A stretch of 64,000 bases of DNA from Azospirillum fermentarium. GTDB taxonomy: Bacteria; Pseudomonadota; Alphaproteobacteria; Azospirillales; Azospirillaceae. Below the pieces are notes generated by a model. That model made no database searches and was not told the DNA's origin. It saw nothing but the letters and a program-made list of their open reading frames with translations. Of the stretch, positions 19,401 to 27,236 are shown piece by piece (positions within the stretch are counted from its first letter, which is position 1; the number at the start of each line of letters is the position of its first letter). A program made the position numbers and the translations under genes. The stretch is from positions 316,001 through 380,000 of the forward strand of contig NZ_JAOQNH010000002.1 in NCBI RefSeq assembly GCF_025961205.1, written 5' to 3'.

Positions 19401-19464
19401 CAACACCCAGACCCCCGAATACAAGGCGTTCCTGGTCAACATCGAAAAGGTCGGAGTGGCGTAA
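16402..19464 (+). CDS. fdnG: Formate dehydrogenase-N, catalytic alpha subunit (cysteine form)
   Basis: The periplasmic molybdenum/tungsten bis-MGD subunit that oxidises formate to CO2. The ATG at 16402 follows a strong GGGAGGAACC; an in-frame ATG at 16327 lies inside the promoter and is rejected. A twin-arginine signal (SRRQF, residues 4-8) ends near ALAEV. The [4Fe-4S] cysteines are C50, C53, C57 and C92. The active-site residue is Cys196 in [13 protein letters not shown], followed by His197; the E. coli enzyme has selenocysteine there, encoded by TGA, while here the codon is TGC. The 1020-residue length is normal. It is followed after 2 bp by fdxH. A sigma-54 promoter and enhancer lie upstream. 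Confidence 0.96.
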   Translation: MQVSRRQFMQLSAGGLAASSVAALGFLPSAALAEVRQYKLSRAKEIRNTCPYCSVGCGLLMYSLGDGAKNARSEIIHIEGDPDHPVSRGSLCPKGAGLLDFIHSDNRLKHPEVREAGSNTWKRISWHEAIERVARHIKNDRDANFTAKNAQGVTVNRWTSTGMLTASASSNETGILTQKFMRALGIVGTDAQARVCHGPTVSALASTFGRGAMTNTWVDIKNADFILIMGGNPAEAHPVGFKWAIEAKKKGARIIVVDPRFNRSAAVADHYVPIRAGSDIVFLGGVINWLVANDKIQWEYVKAFTNASFIVKEGYSFEEGLFSGYDPAKGQYDRASWNYEFDDAGNALTDPTLQHPRCVWNLMKAHFARYTPEVVADLTGSPKDGFLTVCEHLGSTAVRDRVGTILYALGWTQHTVGAQNIRTMAMIQLLLGNIGMPGGGVNALRGHSNIQGLSDLGLLSTSLPGYLTLPNEKAHPTYADYIARTTPKAQQPGQLNYWANTPKFFVSLQKWFFGDKATAENDWGYDWLPKWDKMYDVLQVMDLMHNGKVNGLIVQGFNPLTSFPDARKTAASFAKLKYMVVIDPMTTETSTFWQNHGDINDVPTASIQTEVFRLPSTCFAEEDGAIVNSSRWLQWHWKGAEAPGEARTDQEIIAEIFMAVRGLYEKEGGTVPEPILNLSWPYKNPLDPTPEELAKELNGRALVDVPDPKDPTKFLLRKGEQISSFAQLRDDGTTLSACWIFAGSWTQAGNQMARRDNTDTGLGNTPGWAWAWPANRRIIYNRASCDPQGKPWDPKRNLISWKGDVWAGADVPDFKIDQPPSAGMNPFIMNPEGVGRLFATDKLVDGPFPEHYEPMESPLGTNPLHPKVVSSPAVRLFPADKERLGTHDAFPYVGTTYRLTEHFQFWTKNVRLNAIAQPEQFVEIGEALAAEKGIKAGDWVQVSSKRGHIKARAVVTKRIKALTVNSRTVHQIGIPLHWGWETVAKKGYLSNTLPPAVGDCNTQTPEYKAFLVNIEKVGVA

Positions 19465-19466
19465 GC

Positions 19467-20360
19467 ATGGCCCTGCAATCCCTCGATATCCTGCGCCGCT
19501 CCGCAACACCGACGCCGACGCCGCAGGCCCGCAACCCCGCCGAGATCGCCAAGCTGATCGACGTGTCGGTCTGCATCGGCTGCAAGGCGTGTCAGGTGGC
19601 GTGTTCGGAATGGAACGAACTGCGCGCCGACGTCGGTTCGTGCATCGGCGTCTACGACAACCCCATCGACATGTCGTCGCAGGCGTGGACCGTCATGCGC
19701 TTCAACGAGGTGGAACAGAACGGCAAGCTGGAATGGCTGATCCGCAAGGACGGCTGCATGCACTGTTCCGACCCCGGCTGTCTGAAGGCCTGCCCGTCGC
19801 CGGGGGCCATCATCCAGTACAAGAACGGCATCGTCGATTTCCATCAGGAGAACTGCATCGGCTGCGGCTATTGCGTCTCCGGCTGCCCGTTCAACGTGCC
19901 CCGGCTGAGCCCCGCCGACAGCAAGGCGTACAAGTGCAACATGTGCTCCGACCGTGTGGCCATGGGGCAGGAGCCGGCGTGCGTCAAGACCTGCCCCACC
20001 GGCGCCATCCAGTTCGGCAGCAAGGAGGACATGAAGGAGGTGGCGGAAACCCGCATCACCGACCTGAAGTCCCGCGGCTACGACCAGGCCGGCCTCTATG
20101 ACCCGCAAGGGGTGGGCGGCACCCACGTCATGTACGTGCTGCACCACGCCGACCAGCCGGAGCTTTATTCCGGTTTGCCGAAAGAGCCTGAGATCAGCAC
20201 CGCCGTCAGCCTGTGGAAGGGAGCGCTGAAGCCGCTGGCCACCCTGGGCGTTGCCGCCGCCGGTCTGTTCGGCTTCTTCCACTACATCACCGTCGGCCCC
20301 AACCGCGCCGACGAGGATGAGCATCACGAGACCAAGACGGACCGGGAGGACGCACGGTGA
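19467..20360 (+). CDS. fdxH: Formate dehydrogenase iron-sulfur beta subunit
   Basis: Transfers electrons from the alpha subunit to the cytochrome b subunit. The 297-aa protein carries four ferredoxin-type [4Fe-4S] clusters, visible as [35 protein letters not shown] and [21 protein letters not shown] single C-terminal TM helix ([21 protein letters not shown]) anchors it, as in E. coli FdnH/FdoH, before a charged tail. It starts 2 bp after fdnG, and its stop overlaps the GTG start of the next gene. Confidence 0.96.
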   Translation: MALQSLDILRRSATPTPTPQARNPAEIAKLIDVSVCIGCKACQVACSEWNELRADVGSCIGVYDNPIDMSSQAWTVMRFNEVEQNGKLEWLIRKDGCMHCSDPGCLKACPSPGAIIQYKNGIVDFHQENCIGCGYCVSGCPFNVPRLSPADSKAYKCNMCSDRVAMGQEPACVKTCPTGAIQFGSKEDMKEVAETRITDLKSRGYDQAGLYDPQGVGGTHVMYVLHHADQPELYSGLPKEPEISTAVSLWKGALKPLATLGVAAAGLFGFFHYITVGPNRADEDEHHETKTDREDAR

Positions 20361-20989
20361 GCAAGGAAAAGCTGATCCAGCGCTACAACGCCGCCGAACG
20401 CATCAACCACTGGATCGTGGCGATCTGCTTCGTGCTGCTGGCGATTTCGGGGCTGGCGTTCTTCTACCCCGCCTTCTTCTGGCTGACCGGCGTGTTCGGC
20501 ACGCCGCAGCTTGCCCGCATCGTCCATCCCTTCGTCGGCGTGGTGATGTTCCTGGCGTTCGCCCGCCAGTTCTTCCGCTACGCCCACCACAACCTCATCA
20601 ACAAGGAGGATGTGACGTGGATGATGTCGGTGCGCGAGGTGATGAAGGGCAACGAGGTCGGCGACATCGGGCGCTACAACGGCGGCCAGAAGGGCATGTT
20701 CTGGCTGATGGTGCTGTGCATGATCCTGCTGCTGGGCTCGGGCTTCATCGCGTGGCGTCCGTACTTCGCACCGCTGTTCCCGATCCCGGTGATCCGCATC
20801 GCGCTGCTGGTCCACGCGGCCAGCGCCCTGGCGCTCATCGCCGGCATCATCGTCCATGTCTATGCAGCGCTGTGGGTGCAGGGCACCATCCGCGCCATGG
20901 TCGAGGGCGTGGTCACCCACGCGTGGGCGAAGAAGCACCACCCGCGCTGGTTCCGCCAGATGACCGGCCAGAACACGCCGGCCGAGTAA
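20357..20989 (+). CDS. fdnI: Formate dehydrogenase cytochrome b556 gamma subunit
   Basis: The four-helix membrane di-haem cytochrome b that passes electrons to quinone. It begins with a GTG overlapping the fdxH stop (GTGA). The 210-residue protein has four hydrophobic helices. Histidines are placed as haem ligands: NHWIVAIC in helix [12 protein letters not shown] in helix II, and [19 protein letters not shown] in helix IV. YAHHNL and [11 protein letters not shown] are typical loop sequences of the Fdn/Fdo family. It completes the alpha-beta-gamma respiratory complex with fdnG and fdxH, coupling formate oxidation to the quinone pool. Confidence 0.95.
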   Translation: MSKEKLIQRYNAAERINHWIVAICFVLLAISGLAFFYPAFFWLTGVFGTPQLARIVHPFVGVVMFLAFARQFFRYAHHNLINKEDVTWMMSVREVMKGNEVGDIGRYNGGQKGMFWLMVLCMILLLGSGFIAWRPYFAPLFPIPVIRIALLVHAASALALIAGIIVHVYAALWVQGTIRAMVEGVVTHAWAKKHHPRWFRQMTGQNTPAE

Positions 20990-21002
20990 GGGGGAGCGGA
21001 TC

Positions 21003-21860
21003 ATGGACGGCATGACGGATTTCCGCATCGATCTGCTGCCCGCCGTAACGGAGGAGGGCGTGCTGCCCGACACCACGCGGCGGGTGACGGTCCTGCGCCT
21101 GGACGGCGGCACCGGCATCAGCGCCGAGGACATGGTGGTGGAGGAGGTGCCGGTGGCGATGGCCTACAACGGCATCGTCCACGCCGTCATGCTGGCCACA
21201 CCCCGGGATCTGGAGGACATGGCGCTGGGCTTCAGCCTGTCGGAAAACATCATCGCCACCGCGGACGAGCTGTACGAGGTGGCGGTGGTGACCGGGTGCG
21301 ACGGGGTGGAGGTGCGCATGGACATCCCGCTCGACCGTTTCATGAAGCTGAAGGGCCAGCGCCGCAGCCTCGCCGGGCGCACCGGCTGCGGCGTGTGCGG
21401 GGTGGAAAGCCTGCAGGCCATGGCGCGGGCCGGGCGCCCGGTGTCGGGGGGCACGCCCATTACTCCCGCCGCTGTGGCCCGTGCCCTGCGTCTGTTCGGC
21501 GAGGAACAGGCGCTGCACCGTCTGACCGGGGCTGTCCATGGGGTGGCCTGGGCCGCCGCCGACGGCACCATCGTGGCGTTGCGGGAGGACGTGGGGCGGC
21601 ACAACGCGCTGGACAAGCTGATCGGCTGGCTGGTCAGCACCGGCGTGGACCCGGCCTCGGGCTTCGCGCTCACCTCCAGCCGCGCCAGCTACGAGATGGT
21701 GCAGAAGGCCAGCCGGGCCGGCATCGGCTGTCTGGTGGCGATCTCCGCCCCCACCGGCCTTGCCGTGCGCATGGCCGAGGCCAGCGGGCTGACGCTGGCC
21801 GGCTTCGCCCGCGGCAACCGGCTGGCGGTCTATACCCACGGGGAACGGCTGGCGGTCTGA
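21003..21860 (+). CDS. fdhD: Sulfurtransferase FdhD, formate dehydrogenase maturation
   Basis: Transfers sulfur from a cysteine desulfurase to the bis-MGD cofactor before its insertion into formate dehydrogenase. The 285-aa protein has the essential CxxC loop in GRTGCGVCGVESL, the conserved GFSLSENII segment, EDVGRHNALDK, and LTSSRASYEMVQKA. It follows fdnI after 13 bp with a GGGGGAGC-type ribosome site and closes the operon, ahead of an intrinsic terminator. With fdhE divergent upstream, both dedicated maturation factors flank the enzyme genes. Confidence 0.96.
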   Translation: MDGMTDFRIDLLPAVTEEGVLPDTTRRVTVLRLDGGTGISAEDMVVEEVPVAMAYNGIVHAVMLATPRDLEDMALGFSLSENIIATADELYEVAVVTGCDGVEVRMDIPLDRFMKLKGQRRSLAGRTGCGVCGVESLQAMARAGRPVSGGTPITPAAVARALRLFGEEQALHRLTGAVHGVAWAAADGTIVALREDVGRHNALDKLIGWLVSTGVDPASGFALTSSRASYEMVQKASRAGIGCLVAISAPTGLAVRMAEASGLTLAGFARGNRLAVYTHGERLAV

Positions 21861-21880
21861 CCGCCGGATCTGTTGAGAAA

Positions 21881-21911
21881 GCCCGGTGCCGGAAACGGTG
21901 CCGGGTTTTTT
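21881..21911 (+). terminator. Intrinsic terminator of the fdn operon
   Basis: CCCGGTGCCG-GAAA-CGGTGCCGGG forms a 10-bp stem (two G-U pairs) with a GAAA tetraloop, followed by six Ts, 20 bp after the fdhD stop. Confidence 0.9.
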
Positions 21912-22029
21912 CATGGGCGGTACAGGGATGGAAAGTTGATTTGGTGCGGCAAAAATTCAGTTTACGGCGGTGTTTTTCTCGACCCATAGTCGCTTTCCGT
22001 CAGACGTGTCTTATGGAGAGCGTGCCGTG

Positions 22030-22959
22030 ATGCCCACCACCCTTTTCCCCCGCCTTCCCGCCAGCCGGCGGGCCGCTTTGGCCGGTCTGCTGATGACGGC
22101 GGGGGTTTCCGTGACGGGAATGTCCCCCGGTGCCGGTTCGGCCCGCGCCGCCTCTCCCGCGGGCGGTGGCGAGGTTCCCGCCGACGCCGGGCGCGGCCTG
22201 CTGGGCCATGTGCGCCAGGGGGAGGGGCCGGAGCCGGTGGTGGTGCTGCACGAATGGATGGGGGACCACACCAATTACGATTTCATCCGCCCCTTCCTGC
22301 CGGGCGACACCCATGCGTGGATCTTCGCCGACCTGCGCGGCTATGGCCTGTCCAAGCCGCTGTCGGGGGCTTATTCCCTGGACGAGGCGGTGGAGGACGT
22401 GATGCGGCTGATGGGCCATTACGGCCATGCCCGGTTCCATGTGGTGGGCCATTCCATGTCGGGCATGATCGCGCAAGCGCTGGCCAAGCGCGGCGGAGAG
22501 CGGGTCAAAAGCGTGGTGGCGGTGTCGCCCGTCCCCGCCTCCGGCTTCAAGACCGATGCCGAGGGGCTCAAGAAGCTGATGGCGGTGGTGGACAATGACG
22601 ACGCGGTGCGCGCCGCCATTCTGGCCCGCGGGGGCGGGCGCTATGGCCGCGGCTGGGTGGAGCGCAAGCTGGCCATGACCCGGCGCGCCCCGAACCGCGA
22701 GGCCATGGTGGGATACCTGACGATGTTCACCGGCACCGACGTGGCCGACGCGGTGCGGGGCACTCCCACGCCTATCACCGCCGTTTGTGGCGAGCATGAC
22801 CTGCCGCTGTACCGGGCGGAGTCCATCACCCGGCTTCTGGGACCGCTCTTCCCCAATCTGGAGGTGGTGGTCAGCCGCGAAGCCGGCCATTACGCCATGC
22901 TGGAAACCCCGCCGCTGCTGGCCGGCCAGATCGAAAAGGGGCTGGCGCGGGGCGTGTGA
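22030..22959 (+). CDS. Exported alpha/beta hydrolase
   Basis: A 309-residue alpha/beta hydrolase with an N-terminal export signal: PASRRAALAGLLMTAGVSVT, of twin-arginine appearance, with cleavage likely after ARA. The nucleophile elbow is GHSMSG, the HG-type oxyanion region is VVLHEWMGDHTN, the acid is the Asp of CGEHDLPLY and the base the His of EAGHYAMLETP. The ATG at 22030 follows GGAGAG. The substrate is unknown. Its stop codon TGA (22957-22959) lies inside the 4-bp core at which the IS110 element inserted, so the reading frame survived insertion exactly, but any downstream operon partner or terminator was displaced by 1.7 kb. Confidence 0.88.
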   Translation: MPTTLFPRLPASRRAALAGLLMTAGVSVTGMSPGAGSARAASPAGGGEVPADAGRGLLGHVRQGEGPEPVVVLHEWMGDHTNYDFIRPFLPGDTHAWIFADLRGYGLSKPLSGAYSLDEAVEDVMRLMGHYGHARFHVVGHSMSGMIAQALAKRGGERVKSVVAVSPVPASGFKTDAEGLKKLMAVVDNDDAVRAAILARGGGRYGRGWVERKLAMTRRAPNREAMVGYLTMFTGTDVADAVRGTPTPITAVCGEHDLPLYRAESITRLLGPLFPNLEVVVSREAGHYAMLETPPLLAGQIEKGLARGV

Positions 22960-22970
22960 GACACCCTGTG

Positions 22971-24188
22971 TCAACCCTCTGGAGGGAGGTTGAGCGCTTT
23001 GGCGGCGGCATGCTGCTCAGGGTTGTAGATTTTGGCGTCGTACCAAGCGCGCCACAGGACGCGGATCCAGGCTCTTGCGAGGATGCGGATGGCGTGGGGG
23101 TGATCGCAGCCGCGGTCCCGGGCTTTGCGGTAGACGGCGGCGGCCCAGGCGCAGGCATGGCGGGAGTTGTCGGCGAAGCAAGTGATGGCGGCGCGCAGGC
23201 GATGATTGCAGGCCCAGCGGAAGACGACGCCGCGGCTTTTGCCCGAGGCATGGGTGACGGGGCTGACCCCGGCTTCGGCGGCGAGTTGGTCGGGCGTTTG
23301 GAAGCGCTCGCGCACGTCGCCGAGTTCGGCGAGGATCTGGGCTGCGCAGATGCGTCCGGCCCGCGGGAAGGACATCACGACCTTGCCATCGGGGAGTTCG
23401 GCGACGGTGTGCTCGATGCGGGCGGAGAGCTTGGCGATCTCGGCGAGGAGGCGCTCCAGGACGGCTGCGAGGGCGCGGACCATCTCGCCCTTGGCCTCGG
23501 CTTCGGCCTCGCCGGCGAGGCCGGCGGGAGCGGCGCGCAGGCGGTCCAGCAGATCGGCCGGGCTGCGGCGTCCGCAGTAGGCGTGGCTTGCCAGGAAGGC
23601 CTTGAGGCGCTTCTCGCCAAGGCGGGCGGCGCTGTCGGGGGTGGGATAGCGCTGGACGAAGGCGAGCGCGATGGGCGAGTCGATGTCGGCGAAGATGGCG
23701 GCGGCGCCGGGCCAGAAGCTGTCCAGCAGGCTGCGCAGGCGATTGGCCAGGCAGACGCGCTCGGCGACCAGGTCGTCGCGGCCGCGGACCAGGGCGCGCA
23801 AGGCCTTGATCTCGTCGGACCAGGGCGTCAGGGGCCGGAAGCGGTGGCCGTCGGTGCGCAGAATGTCGGCGAGCATGAAGGCGTCGCCGGGATCGCTCTT
23901 GCCACCGGCGGCACGGTAGCGCGGCCGGCAGGCCTTGACGACGTTGGGATGGATCGGCACGACCGGATGGCCGGCCTCGACCAGGGCATCGACGATCAGT
24001 CCGCTCGGGCGCTCGATGGCGATGGGAAGCTCGCCGGCCGGCGCCAGCTTCGCCAGCCGCTTGCACAGTTCCGCCAGACCGGCGGCATCGTGTTTGATCT
24101 CCAGGCGGAACACAGCGGCTCCGGCGCCGTCGACGACGCAGACGGCGTGACCGGCGCCGCCCCAATCCAATCCCCCGAAATACCGCAT
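22971..24188 (-). CDS. IS110-family DEDD transposase
   Basis: A 405-residue recombinase. The N-terminal RuvC-like DEDD domain shows GGLDWGGAGHAV (first Asp), AIERPSG (Glu), and KSDPGDAFMLADILR (Asp pair). A helical linker is followed by the C-terminal Tnp20 domain (SFPRAGRICAAQILAELGD, AEAGVSPVTHASGKSRGV) with the serine expected to form the covalent DNA link, and the tail AWYDAKIYNP. It is intact, with no frameshift. The start MRYFGGLDWGG follows CGGAGGACCTGCCC, a good ribosome site. IS110 enzymes act with a bridge RNA that pairs with both donor and target DNA; the candidate RNA lies directly upstream. Confidence 0.93.
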   Translation of the reverse strand: MRYFGGLDWGGAGHAVCVVDGAGAAVFRLEIKHDAAGLAELCKRLAKLAPAGELPIAIERPSGLIVDALVEAGHPVVPIHPNVVKACRPRYRAAGGKSDPGDAFMLADILRTDGHRFRPLTPWSDEIKALRALVRGRDDLVAERVCLANRLRSLLDSFWPGAAAIFADIDSPIALAFVQRYPTPDSAARLGEKRLKAFLASHAYCGRRSPADLLDRLRAAPAGLAGEAEAEAKGEMVRALAAVLERLLAEIAKLSARIEHTVAELPDGKVVMSFPRAGRICAAQILAELGDVRERFQTPDQLAAEAGVSPVTHASGKSRGVVFRWACNHRLRAAITCFADNSRHACAWAAAVYRKARDRGCDHPHAIRILARAWIRVLWRAWYDAKIYNPEQHAAAKALNLPPEG

Positions 24189-24227
24189 GGGCAGGTCCTC
24201 CGTGATTGCGCTACGCTGCCGAGCGTC

Positions 24228-24427
24228 GGGAGGAACTGCGGGCCGCTCATTGACCGGCGCTCCGGGCTGCTATCCCTGGCGCTACACCCTGTTGCCCGTC
24301 CTGTCCTCCCGGCACCCGCCATGCGGCGGGTCTCACACGGGCCGTTGGCCGGCAAGCGCGACTGGCCATCATGGCGGGTGCTCGGTCGGAGCCGAGCTTT
24401 TCACCCCGCATGCGGGGTGAAAAGCTC
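24228..24427 (-). ncRNA. Predicted IS110 bridge RNA, transposase-proximal copy
   Basis: In transposase orientation the RNA would begin with a 17-bp perfect hairpin (palindrome 24394-24427). A first loop (24324-24369) closed by an 11-bp stem (CACCCGCCATG / CATGGCGGGTG) follows. Then comes a second loop closed by GGGAGGA / TCCTCCC (24304-24310 with 24228-24234). The first loop contains CGTGTGAGAC (24330-24339), matching the insertion target plus core. The second contains ACAGGGTGT (24284-24292), matching the right end beside the core, and CAATGAGC (24245-24252), matching the left end plus core. This is the target-loop/donor-loop order of known bridge RNAs. Confidence 0.75.
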
Positions 24428-24457
24428 AACCAGTGTCAAGGTGCCCCAATGAGCGTC

Positions 24458-24657
24458 GGGAGGAACTGCGGGCCGCTCATTGACCGGCGCTCCGGGCTGC
24501 TATCCCTGGCGCTACACCCTGTTGCCCGTCCTGTCCTCCCGGCACCCGCCATGCGGCGGGTCTCACACGGGCCGTTGGCCGGCAAGCGCGACTGGCCATC
24601 ATGGCGGGTGCTCGGTCGGAGCCGAGCTTTTCACCCCGCATGCGGGGTGAAAAGCTC
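24458..24657 (-). ncRNA. Predicted IS110 bridge RNA, distal copy
   Basis: Identical in every base to the proximal copy, so it has the same hairpins and the same guide segments (target guide at 24560-24569). Whether one long transcript or two separate RNAs are made cannot be seen from the sequence. Confidence 0.7.
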
Positions 24658-24800
24658 AACCAGTGTCAAGGTGCCCCAATGAGCCGGTCCCCGGCGGTTG
24701 CCTTGCCGCTGCTGGAGCGATCCGGCCTTTGGTCCGCCCCGCGCCTGGGGTAGCATAGGGGCCGGACCGCTTATCCTCCAGCCGCGCAACGGGTGGCGCC

Positions 24801-24974
24801 ATGACCGACGATCCGCGCAGTCTTCTGGAAACGCACCGGGACGCTTTCCGCCAGATCCTGCGGGAAGCCCACGCCGCCCGCTCCGCCCTGTGCGAGAATG
24901 AACTCATCATCAGGCTCGGCACCATCGTCGCGCTGGCGGAAAAGGCCCTGGAACAGGGCGGCCGCGACACCTGA
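24801..24974 (+). CDS. Small hypothetical protein (57 aa)
   Basis: ATG at 24801 opens MTDDPRSLLETHRDAFRQIL and ends EKALEQGGRDT. The predicted product is acidic and almost wholly helical, with a regular hydrophobic spacing (LLE, FRQIL, LIIRLGTIVALAEKAL). Codon third positions are GC-rich like the neighbours. It lies just beyond the IS110 element, in DNA that was formerly downstream of the hydrolase. I recognise no family. Confidence 0.55.
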   Translation: MTDDPRSLLETHRDAFRQILREAHAARSALCENELIIRLGTIVALAEKALEQGGRDT

Positions 24975-25053
24975 CGGGTCCGCTGACGGGTTTGACGGGA
25001 AAGCGCGCGGCGGGTAATGCCGCTGGGCCACCTGATCCAGGCCCCAAAAGCAA

Positions 25054-25085
25054 TCAAGGGGTTGGCATTTCTGCCAACCCCTTGA
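25054..25085 (-). terminator. Intrinsic terminator of tRNA-Pro
   Basis: A perfect 14-bp stem (TCAAGGGGTTGGCA / TGCCAACCCCTTGA) with a 4-nt loop, 6 nt past the tRNA 3' end on the minus strand. It is followed by TTGCTTTT. Confidence 0.85.
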
Positions 25086-25091
25086 TCTTGT

Positions 25092-25168
25092 TGGTCGGAG
25101 AGAGAGGATTCGAACCTCCGGCCCCTGCCTCCCGAAAGCAGTGCTCTACCAGGCTGAGCTACTCTCCG
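25092..25168 (-). tRNA. tRNA-Pro (anticodon CGG)
   Basis: A 77-nt cloverleaf including the encoded CCA. The acceptor stem is CGGAGAG/CTCTCCG with discriminator A, the D arm contains AGCTCAGCCTGGTAGAGC, and the anticodon arm CTGCT-TTCGGGA-GGCAG gives anticodon CGG for codon CCG. The T arm has GGTTCGAATCC. Its own terminator follows. Confidence 0.97.
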
Positions 25169-25272
25169 ATCATTTCCCCGCTTCGTTTTCGTCGGCGTTG
25201 CCGGCGGTGCGCTGCGGTGGCGGGTATATAGCCGGCTGAGCCGTGGCCCGCAACAGGAAAATTCACATCACC

Positions 25273-26346
25273 TCAAAAATCTCGGCTGATGACGAATTCG
25301 ACCACGTTTTCCAGGGCCTGGCGCAGGGGGCTGTCCGGGAACACGGTCAGGGCGGTGTTGGCCAGGCTGCCGTAATGGCGCGCACGGGCCACCGTGTCGA
25401 TGAGCGCGTTGTGGCGGACCATCAGCGCCTGCGCGTGGGCCAGATCCTCGTCGGTCTGTTCCAGCTCTTCCATGGTGCGCTGCCAGAACGCGCGTTCTTC
25501 CGCGTCGCCGCGCTCAACCGACAGGATCACCGGCAGGGTCAGCTTGCCCTCGCGGAAATCGTCGCCCACCGTCTTGCCCAGCGTCGCCTGATGGGCGGAA
25601 TAGTCGAGCACGTCGTCCACGAGCTGGAACGCGATGCCCAGGTTCATCCCGTAATCCCACAGCGCGGTCAGCACCGTCTCGTCCACGTCGGCCACCACGC
25701 CGCCCACCCGGCAGGCGGCGGCGAACAGCTCCGCCGTCTTGCCCTTGATGACCTCAAGGTATGCGTCCTCGGTGGTGGTGATGTCGTTGGTGGTCTGAAG
25801 CTGGAGCACCTCGCCCTGGGCGATGACGGCCGAGGCGTTGGACAGGATGTCCAGCGCTTCCAGCGACCCCGCCTCCACCATAAGCTGGAACGAGCGGGAG
25901 AACAGGAAGTCCCCCACCAGGACGCTGGCCTTGTTGCCGAACACCGCGTTGGCCGAGGCCAGCCCGCGGCGCAGGTTGCTTTCGTCCACCACGTCGTCGT
26001 GCAGCAGGGTGGCGGTGTGGATGAACTCCACCACCGCGGCCAGAAGCTGGTGCTTGGTGCCCTGATAGCGGCACAGGTTGGCCGCGGCCAGCGTCAGCAC
26101 CGGGCGCAGCCGCTTGCCGCCGGCCGCCACGATGTAGCCGCCCAGTTGCGGGATCAGCGCCACCGGGGAGTCCATGTGCTTGACGATCAGCTCGTTGACA
26201 CGGGCCAGATCGTCGGCGACCAGAGCGGTGAGGTCTTCGAGCGCCGTTGACGGTTTCTGCCGCTTGGGTTCGAGATTGGTAACGACCGTCAAGGCCGGCT
26301 CCACTTGCTGGTGATGATTGACGGAACCTCTTCCGGCAGCGAGCAT
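25273..26346 (-). CDS. ispB: Long-chain polyprenyl diphosphate synthase (IspB-type)
   Basis: A trans-prenyltransferase that builds the octa- to decaprenyl chain of ubiquinone. Conserved regions are GGKRLRP (77-82), the first aspartate-rich motif DDVVD at 117-121 (TATLLHDDVVDES), GDFLFSRSFQLM, and the second aspartate motif in FQLVDDVLDYS. The small residue pattern just before the first DDxxD (FIHTATLL) is typical of long-chain enzymes. The start is uncertain: the ATG at 26346 has no clear Shine-Dalgarno sequence, and the conserved region begins near residue 35. It is divergent from the methyltransferase gene, an arrangement common in alphaproteobacteria. Confidence 0.93.
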   Translation of the reverse strand: MLAAGRGSVNHHQQVEPALTVVTNLEPKRQKPSTALEDLTALVADDLARVNELIVKHMDSPVALIPQLGGYIVAAGGKRLRPVLTLAAANLCRYQGTKHQLLAAVVEFIHTATLLHDDVVDESNLRRGLASANAVFGNKASVLVGDFLFSRSFQLMVEAGSLEALDILSNASAVIAQGEVLQLQTTNDITTTEDAYLEVIKGKTAELFAAACRVGGVVADVDETVLTALWDYGMNLGIAFQLVDDVLDYSAHQATLGKTVGDDFREGKLTLPVILSVERGDAEERAFWQRTMEELEQTDEDLAHAQALMVRHNALIDTVARARHYGSLANTALTVFPDSPLRQALENVVEFVISRDF

Positions 26347-26397
26347 AACGGCCTAGCCTGTTCGGTCAAGCCGCTCTGCGGCGCAGGGCCGCGAAAG

Positions 26398-27192
26398 ATG
26401 ACGGAAATTCAGCCTATCCCCCAGAGTATCACGGCGGAAAACACCCTGCTCGGCGGGCGGGTCCGGCTGGCGCAGCCGGCCGGCGGCTACCGCGTGGCCG
26501 TCGATCCGGTGCTGCTGGCCGCTTTCACCGCTGCCCGGGCCGGGGAAACCGTGCTGGATCTCGGCACCGGCTCGGGGGCTGCGGCATTGTGTCTGGCCGT
26601 GCGGGTGCCGGGGGTGCGGGTGGTGGGGCTGGAGGCGTGGGAACCGGCGGAAACCATGGCCCGCCACAATGTCCGCCTGAACGGGCTGGAGGATCGGGTG
26701 GGAATCGTGGCCGGCGACCTGCTGCGGCCCCCCCCGGATCTGGGGCCGGCGGGGGGGCGGTTCGACCGGGTGATGGCGAATCCGCCCTATCTGCGGGCCG
26801 GGGCCGCCACCCCGCCGCCCGACCCGTGGAAGGCGGCGGCCAATGTGGAGGGGGCCGCCCGCCTGTCCGACTGGGTTGCGGCGGCGGCGGCCCTGCTGCG
26901 CCCGCGGGGGTGGTTCACCATGGTCCACCGTGCCGACCGGGTGGATGAGATCATGGGCCTGCTGCACGGCTCCTTCGGCGCCGTCACCCTGTTTCCCCTG
27001 TGGCCCAGGGCGGGGGAACCGGCGCGGCGCATCCTGGTCGCCGCCCAGCGGGGCGCCACCGGCCCGGCCCGGCTGCTGCCCGGCCTGGTGCTGCATGGAC
27101 CCGGTGGTTATACGCAAGACGCCGACGCGGTGCTGCGCCTTGGTGCCCCGCTGGTTTACGAACCGGTGCGCCAACCCCATCTAGGCGCGTGA
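26398..27192 (+). CDS. tRNA1(Val) A37 N6-methyltransferase-like (TrmN6/COG4123)
   Basis: A class I SAM-dependent methyltransferase of 264 aa. The opening TAENTLLGGRVRLAQPAGGYR matches COG4123 proteins. Motif I is LDLGTGSGAAALCLA, the acidic strand end is GLEAWE, and the catalytic NPPY motif (VMANPPYLRAG) marks it as an N-methyltransferase acting on a base or glutamine. The order of motifs and the DNA neighbourhood favour the TrmN6 group that modifies A37 of tRNA1-Val. The frame is open upstream to 26305, but ATG 26398 fits the family. It is followed after 44 bp by the SppA-like peptidase. Confidence 0.87.
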   Translation: MTEIQPIPQSITAENTLLGGRVRLAQPAGGYRVAVDPVLLAAFTAARAGETVLDLGTGSGAAALCLAVRVPGVRVVGLEAWEPAETMARHNVRLNGLEDRVGIVAGDLLRPPPDLGPAGGRFDRVMANPPYLRAGAATPPPDPWKAAANVEGAARLSDWVAAAAALLRPRGWFTMVHRADRVDEIMGLLHGSFGAVTLFPLWPRAGEPARRILVAAQRGATGPARLLPGLVLHGPGGYTQDADAVLRLGAPLVYEPVRQPHLGA

Positions 27193-27236
27193 CACACACC
27201 CGTACCCATCCGAACAGGCACGAGGATACCCGACCC

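Larger units (their letters stand above)
24221..24680. repeat. Perfect 230-bp tandem duplication of the IS110 left end
   Basis: Bases 24221-24450 and 24451-24680 are identical over all 230 positions. Both copies are bounded by GAGC (24221, 24451, 24681), so the duplication could arise by slippage or end joining between 4-bp GAGC microhomologies. Absence of any difference suggests it is recent or under conversion. Confidence 0.95.
22957..24683 (-). mobile_element. IS110-family insertion sequence with duplicated left end
   Basis: The ends are set by a shared TGAG at 22957-22960 and 24680-24683. Removing one copy and the DNA between them rejoins hydrolase DNA (CGTGTGAG) to CCGGTCCCC on the far side. 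No terminal inverted repeats are seen, as expected for IS110. The right non-coding end is only 10 bp (22961-22970). The left end, upstream of the transposase, is long and structured, as in the IS110 subgroup that encodes its bridge RNA there. Here that left end is tandemly duplicated. Confidence 0.8.

Noticed and set aside
24371..24682. ORFs of 60-103 aa within the duplicated IS110 left end
   Set aside because: They are duplicated along with the repeat, have no ribosome sites and cover the predicted bridge RNA.
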